Assembly: GCA_029959085.1 (NCBI GenBank)
Contig: JARWIR010000016.1
Coordinates: 7,175,441 to 7,239,440, forward strand
Source: Nemophila menziesii
Lineage: Eukaryota; Streptophyta; Magnoliopsida; Boraginales; Hydrophyllaceae
DNA length: 64,000 bases
Direction: 5' to 3'
Shown in pieces: positions 22,070 to 34,629 of the stretch. The position numbers and the translations under genes were made by a program. A model generated the notes under the pieces. That model did not search any database and was not told where the DNA came from. It was given only the letters and a program-made list of their open reading frames with translations. Position 1 is the first letter of the stretch. Each line of letters opens with the position of its first letter.

Positions 22070-24038
22070 ATCCGATAGTAACAGAAGAAGCGTGAAGCCT
22101 ATTTACATCTCCAGCCTAGATAAGATCTTGAATGGTAAATCTCTTACCATAAAGCTTGTCCTAGCTATTGTCCTACTAGGAGCATTGTCTACACTTCTCC
22201 ATTTTCCAGCAATTCAAAATGCGGAATATGTATCTGATTTTCTTGCTCGGTATGAGAGAACTCACTTTTACCTTCTCTCTACAATACAATTTCTTTCCTA
22301 CATAATCTTATAGAGTAAAATTTCATAACATACCCATGTATTATGGATTCAGATTTGTAGTTTTTTTTGCAGGACCAAATTAGTAGATATATCGATAAGG
22401 AAAAAATCTACTGTAGATCCACGTTATGTGTCCCCTTTGGATATCGATTGGGACAAAATATCCAGAATTATCGACAATTTAACAAACATACATAATTATC
22501 AAGGAATTGGACTATTAAATTTCAATGAAAGTGAAATTCATCAATGGAAACTAGTTCTACCTGATGTGGAGCATGTTAATTTACGCTTGGATCATGTTCC
22601 AGATAATATCACTTGGAACATACTTTATCCTGGAATGATTGACGAAGAAGAAAAGTTAACAGTTCCTACTTGTCCGACTTTGCCTACACTTCATTTCCTT
22701 GGGGAACCACGAATTGATCTCATTGTCGTAAAGCTTCCGTGCAATAAATCAGCGGATTGGTTAAGAGATGTGGCTCGTTTGCACTTGGAACTTGCAGCAG
22801 CTAATCTGGCTGCTACTAGAAAAGGATCTCATCCAGTAAGTGTGCTTATAATCACAGAATGTTTTCCAACTCCGAATCTGTTTACATGCAAGGATTTGGT
22901 TATACGTGATGGAAATGCATGGCTCTACACACCTGATCTTCATATACTCAGAGAAAAGCTTCGTCTTCCAGTTGGTTCATGTGAACTTGCTGTTCCATTC
23001 AACGCTAAAGAGCAGTGTTACTCAAGTAAGGCGCATAGAGAAGCATACGCAACAATCCTTCACTCAGCAGATAAGTATGTATGTGGTGCCATTACTGCAG
23101 CTCAGAGCATCCGTATGTCAGGTTCAACAAGGGATCTTGTAATACTTGTAGATGAAACCATAAGTGAATACCATAAAGAAGGCCTGAGAGACGCAGGTTG
23201 GAAAATCCGCACTATTACAAGAATAAAAAACCCAGAAGCTAAACCCGGTTCCTATAATGAATGGAATTATAGTAAATTTCGGCTCTGGCAGTTAACGGAT
23301 TATGACAAAATTATATTCATTGATGCAGATTTGTTAGTACATAGAAATATTGATTTCTTGTTTGGAATGCCTGAAATGTCTGCAGCTAAAAATCATGGCA
23401 CCCTGTTTAATTCTGGTCTTATGATAATTGAACCATCAAATTGTACGTTTCAGTTGTTAATGGATCATATCAATGATATTAAATCATATAATGGTGGTGA
23501 TCAAGGCTACTTGAATGAGATCTTCACATGGTGGCATCGAATCCCGAGTCACATGAACTTCCTAAAGTATTTAGTTCCTGGTGAAGACACAAAGATAATT
23601 GAAGAAAAAATGCAACTCTTTGCATTGAACCCACCAAAACTATACGTCATTCACTATTTAGGCTTAAAACCATGGGCGTGTTTCCGGGATTATGATTGCA
23701 ACTGGAACCGGAATATGTCAGTGTTTGCGAATGATATTGCACATAAAGGGTGGTGGAAAGTACACGATGCAATGCCAAAGAAGTTGCATAAATATTGCTG
23801 GCTTAGTTCCAAGGATAAGGCTGACCGTGAATGGGAGCGGAGGGAGGCTGAGAAAGGTAATTACAGTGATGGTCATTGGAAGATTAAGATTAAAGATCCA
23901 AGATTAAACCTTTGCTTTGAGAAATTCTGCTACTGGGAAAGCTTACTCGAGCACTATGGGGAAAAGAATTGGACTGATAATGCAACAGCCACTCACACAC
24001 TACCTATAATTAACACATCATCCCCATCTTCATTATAA
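22070..24038 (+). CDS. GUX-like xylan alpha-glucuronosyltransferase (GT8)
   Basis: Predicted Golgi type II membrane enzyme that adds glucuronic acid from UDP-GlcA onto the xylan backbone of the cell wall. Two exons are visible: 22070-22249 (acceptor TGTTTCAG) and 22373-24038, with a 123-bp GT...AG intron. They encode about 614 residues. Exon 2 holds a hydrophobic anchor (LTIKLVLAIVLLGALSTLL). The large exon has the stem, then the GT8 domain with YVCGAITAAQSIR, NEWNYSKFRLWQL, the DxD metal/sugar-nucleotide motif in FIDADLL, the NGGDQGYLNE block and HYLGLKPW. The C-terminal DGHWKI..DPR block is present and the frame is intact to TAA. A first exon carrying the ATG, seen in the paralogue at 52790-52714, was not found, so expression is uncertain. 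Family assignment is firm; the exact GUX number is not. Confidence 0.88.
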
Positions 24039-24379
24039 TTATAGGGAGAGTCGTTAGTACACCCCACAAGGAGATGTAAAAGATTGTAGAATTTGTTGAT
24101 ACTTTCCTGAAGTATTTACAGAAAACTTGTCTACCTATCTGAACTATTTTTATGATAATTTACCCCTGAACAATCTCGTTTTTGTCCAATCGCCTCATGT
24201 CCTTAACTGCGGTTAGTTTTTTTAACAAAAAATAATTAAGAAAACAAAAACGACCCTAAGAAATCTCCACGAGAAATGTAAAAGATCTAATCTAGGTTTA
24301 AGTCAACATTTACAATAGTTATTCAAGTTGTACAAAAATAATAACATAGTTTTATACATTCTCATCAACATTGATGTAG
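24039..24379. other. 3' flank of GUX
   Basis: No gene seen. It probably contains the GUX 3'UTR, but no clear polyadenylation signal could be fixed. Confidence 0.4.
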
Positions 24380-24382
24380 TAG

Positions 24383-25535
24383 CACTAAAAAATTCTAAGT
24401 TTAAGTGGCGTATAATTTGTAGTTGTGCATTCAAATGCAACTAAACACTAATTAATTTCAAAAAATATTTACATAACAGTATTTGAGTTAACTGCTACCT
24501 TACTACTCCACTAATCTTTTTGACTAAGTAAAAGTTTTATCAAAAGTGTTCGGTTGCTTTTTTATATACAGCAATTTCTTCTCCCTACATCTAATCAGAA
24601 AACCCTAAAACCTAAATTCACAGACGCTTTCCCTTCTCCGATGAGAGATCTCCTTCTCCACGGCGACCGCGACGGTGATCCAAAGAAGCCACTTATCAAT
24701 ATTCTTCTTCTCGTCCAGATATCTCTGTTTCTATCTCTTTGCCCTCACACACACATACACACTCAATAAGTGTGTCAAACTCCATTGCTGACAGAGATAA
24801 AGCTCGCCACTTCTAAATTATCTACACAGCAGGATCTACAGTTGCAGCTCACGAAGCAAAAAACAAATAAATTTTTGAGCTGCTACTTTAGCGGTATTGC
24901 TACGGTTAATGAATAAATCTATGAGATTTACAAATAAATTCATCTATTTCGTTGTCCATGTAGAAGCGAAGGAATTTTCTCTTATCTCCCTAGCCAACAC
25001 TAGTCTTCTCCATCTTCCACTGTCGATTACTTTATTTGGTAACTTTATTTCTTATTTTATTTTAGGTAAATTATTATATCTGCTAGACTATAGTTTGAAT
25101 TTCATTTGTTAATCAAATTAATAACAAATTGTTAAGTTTGAGATCTTCTGATTACTTCTGCTTGTAAAAGCAAAGCCAGTAATGAATTTTTGGATTGAAT
25201 TGTAATTAATTAATTCCGGATAGTTATCCTAGGAAGTAGGATGTAATAAATTATTGTAAATAGTGTGTTATTACTGAATATTGTAACGTATTTTTTTTAT
25301 TTCTTTTACAATTTGATGGCGTTTAGCATTAATTTTCTATTTTTTTAACGATTCCACCTTAGATAGTGTTTCGGCGTAACCCCCACAAATAATTTGTGGC
25401 GTAACCTTCAGTATTTGTGGTAGTATTTTTTAACTACCACCAAAACTATAGTGGCTTCCAACATGGTGGCGGTCTTTATGGCTGTTTTAACCCAACTAAA
25501 GGTCAAAATGACATTTACCTTTTTTTTTTATAGTG
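24383..25535. mobile_element. Possible CACTA-type element
   Basis: The left end CACTAAAAAATTC is preceded by TAG and the right end TTTTTTATAGTG is followed by TAG, giving CACTA...TAGTG ends with a 3-bp TAG duplication, the CACTA pattern. Subterminal zones carry related GTGGCGTA motifs (about 24405, 25395) and a GGTGGCGGTC..TTTTAACCC segment. No transposase. It carries a short leader plus ATG frame (24641-24769, MRDLLLHGDRDGDPKKP) that looks like a captured gene start. The match beyond five terminal bases is weak, so chance is not excluded. Confidence 0.4.
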
Positions 25536-27805
25536 TAGGCCTTTATGTAGTATATTTGAACATAATTAATTTTACCTATGTATATACTTGGTATTAATCC
25601 ATATTATTGTAAGATGTGTTTTACTCACATTATTGATATACTTTGTTCTGCATATAAATATTATTTTAACCAAATTTTCTAAATCCATCATTTTTAAAAA
25701 CCAAAATTTCATAAGTTTTTGCATTAAATTTTTTAACATGATTTTATCATGTTCATACATCCTCATCCATAATCTTTTTGTATTTTAAACATTATTTTTT
25801 TCTAATGTTAATAACATTTTATAGATATTGAGAAATTGTCCGTAAACATCTTATCTAAATAATAGAGATAAACTGTCTACATTAGCTCATGTGCTGCTAC
25901 TTATATCTTCATAAAATTACAAACATCAAAACCTGTATTTCAGACAAAATTAATTGCGTGTTTTCCATCTTCAAGATTTATATGATAATTATCAAAAATC
26001 TTTCAAAATAATCTCATTAAAGTAGCAAAGTTTTTAGCCAGATTCAGAGGATGCCATTTTTTCCTAGTTATCCCAGTATGTTATTTTCATTCATTCATCA
26101 AAGCTGTATGAAAAATCCTACCACTAAAGGGTAAAGATGTAAACATTTACTGTATAAAATTTGTTATGTTAGAAATTTTGAAAGTTTAAGGGTTACATAT
26201 GCTTATGTAGTGTGTGGTTGTTTAATGCTAAATTGGCATTAATGGTTGATATTTTCTTAGTTTAAAAAAAAAATAGTTATTAATATTATGATGTAGTGTA
26301 TACAATGTGTGTATTCTATAGCGTAATGTGTTTTAGTATGTGAGTAGGGTGTTCATGAACATTATGTGTGTAGATGTGTGATTTATAGTGATTTGATGGG
26401 ATTAATCTCATTCAATTTAAGTTTTAGGTCTAATTGTTCATTGGTGTAGATGTAAACCAGGTGTAGGATGTAGTTTATACGTATTTGAAAGTTAATTGTA
26501 TGTTTAATAATCGAGAACACATAATATGCAATTATGATGTAGTGTTGGGTGCATAACTATGTTAGTGATGTGATTACTTTCATAAAAAATGATAAAAGGG
26601 TTGAAAGTGATGGATGTAATTCATTCCATCAAAACTTGGTTAAAAGGGTATAGGAGAAATCTCATCAAACATATTGCGTAGTGGTATATGTTATTCTATT
26701 GCTACTGATTGATATTTTAACATGCTATTTGTATTTTAAATGTTAAATACAACTATGTCACCTGAATCATAATATTTTATAGACGATTTAATCAAGTTTG
26801 GAAGAAGTTTGAGGTAATTCGGGAGCATGTAAGGACACGTCGATCGCTGTCGTTTATATGTTTGTTTTTTAAGTGATTGTACAATCATTAGAACGTTAGA
26901 AAAACATTAAGAAATAAAACCGGAGTTTTTATTACAACAAAAAATAGCGACGATAACATGTTTCCATCTTTATTTTTAAAACTAATCTATTGTTCATTTA
27001 CGTTGTGCATGACTTATAAGTTTTTTAACAAATCTCATTAATTTTTTATATCTTCGTTTTATATTTTATTTATTTGTTTATGTACCACTTCACTTATATT
27101 TAATTTATATTATTCTAATTTTTTTTACTTTATTTACTTACCTAATTTTATTAATTTAAATCTCATTTATTCTTACTAAATTTATTTAAAATTTAAATAT
27201 AAAATATTTATTTTAATTTTAGAAACAGATCTAGAAACTTTAAACAAGAAAACTAAAAGTTAAAACAACTAGTGGAATTCAGAGTATCGAGTTAAAAAAA
27301 ATTTGGGGGGTTAATTTCTAGTTCGGGAAAACTAAAAGTCCGGAAACAAATATTTAAGGACCGGGAAAGAGAGGCTAATAAATTTTTTTACTAACATTTT
27401 CTCTAAAAAAAATCGAACAATTTCTCATAAATCAAACGAAAACAAAAAACACCTTAAGTTTTCTTAACTAAGTGATTAAGTGATGAATAATCGAAAAGTA
27501 CGTGAGTAAGTAGATCATTAGACGCAATGGAAGCATTGAGGATCACCCTATAGCCAGCTCTTCGAGCTAGGCATTTTAGTGTCTCTTTGTGCATTGTTAA
27601 ACTAATTCTTCTTGGAACTATGAAATATTGATTATGTGTATGAATATTATATGTGTGGTATATTTCTTAGGTAAGAATTTATGATACTTTTTGTAGATTG
27701 TTTTTGGATTTTTTTACTTGCTTGCTCCTATGAATGTTTTTGGGACTTGAGATCTTAGGTTAGTGCTTATTTTGTCGAGACAACAAAACCTTGACTTAGG
27801 TATCT
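25536..27805. other. Long AT-rich non-genic stretch
   Basis: No exon, RNA gene or bounded repeat recognised. All reading frames are short and lack conserved motifs. Confidence 0.55.
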
Positions 27806-29132
27806 TGATGTCTTTCTGGTGGGGCCTAGGGTGTGATAAAATAAGATGTAATTAACGTGCAAATAACACCCTAAACTACACGGTTCTGCAAGTATACAGA
27901 TCGTATGCAAGTTTTAGATAAAGATTCGTTCCGCAGAGACTACAGAGGTTAGGAGAATCTTATGCAAATAGCAAGTGCGAATAATTAAAGCTAGAATAAC
28001 TAAACGTAAATAAAAGTAAAGATAGATCGATTTTTGTTTGATTTTCTAATAAACTAAATTAAAACTAAGAAATTAAAGACAGAAAATTAAAGATGAAAGA
28101 GAAGTAATATGAGAATATAGCTTAAGTTATTAGCATGTAATCCCCACTAGTTTTGCCGTTCTAAACATGTAAGGGTGAATTATGTAGTATTTCCCTAATC
28201 GGTCCCAATATGCTATCGGTAGTTTCAAATAGGATTTACCTGTGTCAATAAGGCTTCCTAAGCAAACTTTTCCTGTAATTGGTAAAGAGTCACAAGACTC
28301 AACCATAGTGATTATCTAGCTAGGTTGGGTTGTCAGATCAGACCTAATACTAGACGTTATGTGCTAAACATGCAATTAAACACCGTTGTCAATGGTATCC
28401 TAATTACTAGATGGTAATTCTAATGGCGGCCGTCCACAAGAACACAGAATATAAATTCAAACACATAAACAGAGAATAAAAACTATAATTCTATTTAAAA
28501 CATTAAATTCCCAAATTAGATAGATGTCAATCAAAACTAGGGTTCATACATATATAATAAAACTTAAGCTAAAGAAATTTAGTTCATGAAAGAAAAGAAA
28601 GAAATTACAAATCTAAAGGTAGAAGAAGACATTGTTGATGACAGCTCCTTCCAGACTTCTTTTCTTGTGTTCGAAGCTTCCTCTTGGTTTAAGGTTTCAC
28701 CAAGGATGATTTAAGAGTGTTAAGAGGCTGTATTTATAGGTTAGAGGTTGACCTAATTCGTTTCTTTAGAGATAAGTTAAGTAATGGACTCCTAGCCCAA
28801 CTCAAATTCGTAAGGAAATAAAGATAAACACTGCTGCGCTGTTTTGAGTGTATCTTCTTCGTTATTGGTCGGATTTTGCTCCACAAGATACCAAAAGAAT
28901 CGCAACAGAATTATCTAGGCCCTTTGGAAGGAAATTACCAAATTCGGCCTATTTCTTAGGTAAAAACACCAATCTTTGGACGTGATTTGCAGAATCCCAG
29001 ATTTAGGCAGCTTTTCCTTTTCCTATTTGAACCCAGTTTCCTTCTATCTCCAATTTCCATGCATATCTCTTTCCATAAGTTGTAATCTTTGACTTGGACT
29101 CTAATTAATCTCCATAATTATCTTTAAAGCTT

Positions 29133-30544
29133 TGTTGGCATATAGCCTCCCTTAATAGGTTGTTTTAATGTGACAAATCCTCTTGTGTTTAGTGTGCTAA
29201 TTTCTATTGTTATTTACATTCTATCTTGCACTCTAATTCATCAAAAAGCTCTTTCTTTATCATGTTGATCAAAACTTTATTGTTTTATCTTAAGAAACTA
29301 ATTCTCATACAAATACTATTAACCTTATCTTTGTGTACATTGAGAATTAGCTTTAGTGATCAACTTCAAAGGTTCTTAGAATGATGTTTCCAACAACTTT
29401 CGTGAAGAAGATTTATTGATCCAAGTCATTATCTTTCAAAGTTACTTGGCGCGGTACACCGGACGAATGGCGCGGTACACCGGACCAAGATTGCGGACCA
29501 GGGCGCGGTGCAGAGGCTAGCCCGTCAGTATGCTAGAAAATCAAACCATTGAAGCGCGGTACACCGCACGAATCTTGCGGTACACCGCAAGAATCTTGCG
29601 GTACACCGCAAGAAAGGGTTTTCTGCACAAAAGACAAGTCATAAGAAATATATCCGTTGGGAGATTAATAGATCCGTTGGACCCAAGTCTTATGACCGTT
29701 GGAAGCCATTTTCTACTATAAATTGAAGCTCTTTGAAGGCTACAACCACACCAACTAATTACAAACATTAAGGGGCTTAATTGCTATCATCCAAGAAGGT
29801 GTCAAGTGCTATACATAGTCAAATTCAATCTTAGTGAGCTCATAAATCCTTTCAAGGAGTTAATCAATTAAGCCACAAGGTTCTATCCACTCAAGAGGAG
29901 TAAACAAGCTTATAGTCATATCCACTCTTTTAGGAGTTTTAGTTACAAGCTTTTATAAGCAACCCTTTAAACACTTTGTTGCTATCCTCTTAAGTCTAGG
30001 TCTTGTAATAGATAGATTAAGAGAGAATTCAAGTATAGGGAGTATACTTGGTGTCCTTGTGTTGTGATTACACAAGTGGTTTGTCCTTCGTGTTATCGAA
30101 GAGTTTGTAAAGGTTATTGTGTTCTCGACCCGGTTAAGAGAGACACGGGAGCTTAGTGAAAAGCTTGAAATCCTAAGGAGGCTTCTTTAGGTAGTGGAAG
30201 TAGGGAAACCGAACCACTATAAATCGTGTGTATCTTTCTATCCCTACTCTATTTACTTTCCGCACTTTATATGTTTGATAATATGCTAGCATGAGTTCTA
30301 TGATATTGTTTATCTAGGATATCTAACATATAGTCTTCTAGAGTAGTTTAAGATATTGGATTAACGATTTACTAGTTATACGTTTATATCAAACCTCTAA
30401 CTTACCTTTGCATGATCCTATAAGAGTTTGATTTAAATTAGTTGACTTAGAAGTTTTCTCTTAAACTTATATTTGTCCAAAAGATTTTTTAATTAGGCAT
30501 TAATCTTTTTAGTAATCCTATTCACCCCCCCTCTAGGACTTTCA
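29133..30544 (+). repeat. SIRE-like 5' LTR
   Basis: 1412 bp, TGTTGGCATATAGCC to CTAGGACTTTCA. A TATA-like CTATAAATTG is near 29714. Three GCGGTACACCGC copies (29556, 29577, 29598) are spaced 21 bp apart, with two partial copies upstream (29451, 29472). Confidence 0.95.
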
Positions 30545-30546
30545 AT

Positions 30547-30558
30547 TGGTATCAGAGC
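30547..30558 (+). other. Primer-binding site (tRNA-iMet)
   Basis: TGGTATCAGAGC, two bases after the 5' LTR. Confidence 0.93.
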
Positions 30559-30601
30559 CTAACTCTACGTGAATAGCTTAATCGTTAGTAGAGTAAACGA
30601 T

Positions 30602-31651
30602 ATGGAATTTAATCTTTTGGAAAGTTCGTCTTCTACTCGACCTCCACTTTTTGTAGGAACTTACTATTTTGCTTGGAGAACAAAAATGGAGGAATTTATC
30701 AAAGCCGAAGATCCCGATCAATGGAGAATCGTGAAGGAAGGTCCATTTGTTCCTTATAAAGAGGAGTTAAATGAAGCGGGAGTTCTTAAGCTAAATCAAG
30801 AAGAAAAAGATTTTGATGAACTTACCATTGAGGAAAAGGCTAAGCTCACTCAAAATGCAAAACCAATGTACACTCTCATTCGTGGAATTTCCGAAGAAAT
30901 TTTCTCACAAATGTTAGATTGTAAATCCGCAAAAGAGCTTTGGAATCGTTTGGAGTTTTTATATGGAATTGTCGAAAATGACGAAGAAGAAGTCTCAATC
31001 CATGATGAATCTCATAACGATTTTAAACCAAATCATGAGGTAGCACTCTATCCTAACTCTTTATCTCTTCCTTATAATTATTGTGATATTAGGCAAATTT
31101 CATCCCTTCTCAAAATTCTTGATTCTCAAATCCATTTGAATAATCTTATGTTAAAAAAGGGTAAAATTGAGCTAAAGAATTGTTTTAAATGTTGTATCAC
31201 TTTGGATGATATTCTTGGCAATACTAAAAACCCTTGTTTTGAAAACATTTTTTCTTTAAATAAATGGAAACATCCTATGAAGAAAAATATAGAAGTTTTT
31301 AGAAAATTGGATGAAGCTTTTTCCCTCGCTCTTGATACTTTAAAAAATCATCCTTTTTCAAATATCACTCCCTTTGATCCAAATGGCTTTTTTAAAGAAA
31401 AATTATATTTAAGTGACAATTTGGATATTGGAAAGAATGTGGAAACTTCTTGTTCAAAACCTTTACATGGTAACTCTATTCGAAAAAGAAGTTCTTGCAA
31501 CTATTGTGGTAAACCCGGTCATCATGCTTCTACGTACCATTACCATGAACAACTTAATAGTGGATCTTTGATACCTTCATGGGAAAAACCAATATGGATC
31601 GTGACAAATGCTAACAATATTTCCGGATCCATTCCACCTCGGTTACCATAG
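30602..31651 (+). CDS. SIRE-like Gag polyprotein (capsid/nucleocapsid)
   Basis: A 349-residue intact frame. The start chosen is the first ATG (MEFNLLESSSSTRPPLF); in-frame codons lie upstream but none is ATG. The N-terminal half shows the Copia gag pattern: RPPLFVGTYYFAWRTKMEEF (DUF4219-like), then AKPMYTLIRGISEEIFSQML and AKELWNRLEFLYG (UBN2-like). A zinc knuckle near residues 300-315 reads CNYCGKPGHHASTY, so the fourth ligand of CX2CX4HX4C is Tyr instead of Cys. Gag would form the cytoplasmic particle that packages the RNA. No protease or pol follows in frame, so it is translated as Gag alone. The knuckle change may weaken RNA binding. Confidence 0.85.
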   Translation: MEFNLLESSSSTRPPLFVGTYYFAWRTKMEEFIKAEDPDQWRIVKEGPFVPYKEELNEAGVLKLNQEEKDFDELTIEEKAKLTQNAKPMYTLIRGISEEIFSQMLDCKSAKELWNRLEFLYGIVENDEEEVSIHDESHNDFKPNHEVALYPNSLSLPYNYCDIRQISSLLKILDSQIHLNNLMLKKGKIELKNCFKCCITLDDILGNTKNPCFENIFSLNKWKHPMKKNIEVFRKLDEAFSLALDTLKNHPFSNITPFDPNGFFKEKLYLSDNLDIGKNVETSCSKPLHGNSIRKRSSCNYCGKPGHHASTYHYHEQLNSGSLIPSWEKPIWIVTNANNISGSIPPRLP

Positions 31652-32299
31652 TAATATGTATTGAAGGTGTTGAGCGTCAAGAATATGGAATTTTATGCAA
31701 AAGGACGTTCAAACCTCATAAAAGGAAAATACGGTGAAATTCTTTCCTCTCTTCTTTTTATGTTTATGTTTTATATTGTGTTTTATGTGTTTTATCAACT
31801 TGTGCTTCTATCTTGTGGTTCTTGACTCTTTACATGCTTAAATGTTGCTTTGTTATTGCATTGGGTCTTTTTGCACTTTTAGAAAACTTAGGAGCTTTTG
31901 TGAAATTAACTGTTGTATGAGTTTTTAGGTTATCCTTGGCTTTTCTTTTTAAAACGAAGATGCTCAAAATTATTTTATACCATTCCGAATCATTTGGGGA
32001 AGTTTCGAATGTGTTTCGGGTGTTTTTAAAAGAATCAAAAATTTCATTTTTTGTGTCCAAACCGAACACTTTTGCGGTGCACCGGACGATTCCCGCGGTA
32101 CACCGCAGGTTAGGTTTTTGACAGCTTTAGTAGGCCGTTTTTTATTCTCTTCTCTTCATTCCTCCATTATAACATCTCCTCTCCTCCTCCTTGGCGATTT
32201 CCGACCAGCTTCACTCCGTCTCCACCACCAAAACACCCTTCTTCACCTCTTAAATCACTCCCCCTTCTCTATTCCTCATTACCCATCTTGCTTTTCACC
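31652..32299 (+). other. Gap between gag and second ORF
   Basis: About 650 bp without a coding frame, where pol would normally lie. It contains GCGGTGCACCGG (32074) and GCGGTACACCGC (32095-32106), the motif of the LTR, about 195-225 bp before the ATG of the second ORF, then a C-rich leader. This could be an internal promoter or leader for the second ORF. Confidence 0.55.
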
Positions 32300-33538
32300 A
32301 TGGTTAGAACCAAGACAGCTGCTAACAAGAAGAAAGCCTCCACCGGAGCCTCCTCCAGCCGCCACCGTGCACCATCTCCGGCAAGGTCACCAACACCCCC
32401 TCCACTCCGGCCATTCGATGCTCTTCCGGGTAGAACAATTAGTGCTTCGGCCTTTCCCTCCGGTGAAAATTCTCTCTTTGATCTCCTTTCATTTCAAAAA
32501 TGTCATAAAATCTTTGCTTTTACGGGTAGTCATTTGGCAATCGGCTTAATCGAATAATTTTACACTAATTTTGAATATAATCATGCTACTACTTCGATTA
32601 AATCAACTATTTCGGGTACCACTTTACGGTTAAAGTTAAATGCTTTGTGTACTAAATTTGATATTCCTTCGGATAGTTTTAGCGGATTTTGGTCTAGTGG
32701 TTGGGATAACTCTAATCTTGATATAATTGCTCAAAATGAGGTTAATGATTTTGTTAATGGAAGAATGGTTGTTCCCGATGGAAATTGGAATATTCGTAAT
32801 TTTGATCCGGAATTCATTGTGGCTCACAAATTTCTTATCTCGGCCGTGATTCCGAAAGATAAGCATGATGCAAAACTTATACCTTATGAAGCTTATCTTT
32901 TATATTTGATCTTCTCCAAACAACCGATTAACATTATTGCGATAATGTTCAAATGGATGAATCATGCTAGAGCCTCTCGGGATAAAGTCCCTTACGGTAT
33001 TTTTCTTTCGAAAATCTTTGAAGCAAATGATATTTCTTTCGGAGGGACTAATGTGAAACCAATCAATAAGTCATGGTGTTTCGATTATCTCACGATTCTA
33101 AGAATGAAATTTGTTATTTATAACAACACCTATGTTCCGCTCTCCATTATTAATCGTATTTCGGATGCTACTATTCGTAATCGCATCCTTGAAGCAAAAA
33201 ATGGAACCTTTGGTCCGGAGCTTGACACTCTTCAATTATTAGATAACCCGGCCCAACAAAACCCTATTCCAAATGAGCCCACTCCAAGCCAACCCACCAA
33301 TGAAAATCCTCCTAATCCATCCGGTTTTGAAAGCGCTATGTCTCGTTTCATGGATTATATAGGTAGCAAATTTGTGGCTTTGGAAGACAAAATAGAAAGG
33401 AAATTTGAGGTGTTGGAAGAAAAAATAGGGCATCTTGCGAATGAGTTTTCTTGTATGAAGAATGATGTCTCTTGTATTCGTGATGATATAGGAAATGGAA
33501 GAAGGTCTAGGAGCCGCTCTCCTCGTGATAATCGTTGA
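32300..33538 (+). pseudogene. Envelope-position second ORF, one in-frame stop
   Basis: A 413-codon frame in the place where SIRE elements carry an 'env-like' ORF. One in-frame TAA at 32555-32557 divides it into 85 and about 326 codons. The N-terminus is basic and Ser/Thr/Pro-rich (MVRTKTAANKKKASTGASSS). The middle (about residues 170-275) resembles the plant transposon-associated domain found in extra ORFs of Athila and similar elements (FDPEFIVAHKFLISAVIP, YEAYLLYLIFSKQPINI). The end has a heptad-like coiled coil (ALEDKIERKFEVLEEKIGHL) and an RS tail (RRSRSRSPRDNR). No signal peptide or obvious membrane span, so a true envelope role is doubtful. Confidence 0.65.
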
Positions 33539-34614
33539 ATCTTTTTTGCTCGGGTGTTTGGTGTTTAAAATCATCTTTTTATCCTTCTTGGTGGTCTATG
33601 GGTTTATGTGCTTATGTGGTTGTTTTTGAACTTAGTTTGTGTGTTTTTTATGCTTTTTAATTATTTGTGGGTCCGTGTTTTGGACATCTAGGATATTGCT
33701 ACTTTGATTTATTTGGATATTATGTTAGGATGCTATGTGTTTTAATTGGATAATTGGTCAAATTTGTTATGTTTTTTTGTCATGAATGTTAGATGATTAT
33801 AATCTTTAGTTTGGATTTTTATGATGCTAACATTCTCTTTGATGATATAGGTACTACTACATCTAATCATTGATTTTACTCCCTAGTCCCTATAGTTTGT
33901 TCTTTTTATCTTTGTTCTTAAAATGTTTGAAAATTGCATTTCGGTCCCCAAAAGATTTTTCAAAATTGCGTTTAGTCCCCAAAATTTTGAAAAATACATC
34001 TTGACCCCTTGCTTTTCAAAAAAAAAAAAAAATTACATTTTACCCCTATATTTCTTCAAAATGATTTCAAGTATTCTTATTAGGGAAAAATTGTCAATCA
34101 AACTTTTACAAAATTGAAACAAACTCTATGCATTATGTAAGGGGGAGTCTTTGTTAAATCACATTTTAAAACTCAAATGCTTAGACTAATCATTTATTTC
34201 ATATATTACAACTAATCGTTTGTGTCATTAGAAAGCATATGAAGTGAAAATCTATCAATCAAGGAGTTGGTAAAAAGTCTCTATCCTTAGCTCTTGCCTT
34301 ACAATTATCTATCTTTGTGCATTTCTTTCTAAAATCGTTTTAATCCTAAACTCTTGCACACTCTCAAAATCATTGTTTAAAATCTATTCACTCGAGTTTT
34401 TGCTCTTCTATTCTTAGTTGTTTTTACCCCGTCTTTTTGATGAAGACAAAGGGGGAGAAATTATATGTGCACTAAAACTTTCAAAACTTGCACGTTTTAA
34501 ACACTCACAAATGCATCTCAAATCTTATGCTTATTGTGAGGGGGAGCTTTATTTCATTAGTGCTTAAACTTTCATATCATTCCTAAGGTGTTTTAGTGAA
34601 GGATTTGTCATCAT
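33539..34614 (+). other. 3' untranslated internal region of SIRE-like element
   Basis: Low-complexity, T-rich sequence with repeated 'TTTGGTCCCCAAAA'-like phrases (about 33940-34060). Includes GGGGGAG-type purine runs (34140, 34460, 34540) before the true polypurine tract. No ORF. Confidence 0.6.
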
Positions 34615-34629
34615 CAAAAAGGGGGAGAT
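34615..34629 (+). other. Polypurine tract
   Basis: AAAAAGGGGGAGAT-type tract immediately before the 3' LTR, typical of SIRE elements. Confidence 0.85.

Noticed and set aside
29541..29768. LTR ORFs with AVYRKI or YTARI repeats
   Set aside because: Artefacts of the 21-bp GCGGTACACCGC repeat in the LTR, not conserved coding.
32118..32549. 143-aa ORF overlapping the second SIRE-like ORF
   Set aside because: Different frame from the 413-codon ORF, Pro/His/Leu-rich, and lacking any continuation. It is a shadow frame.
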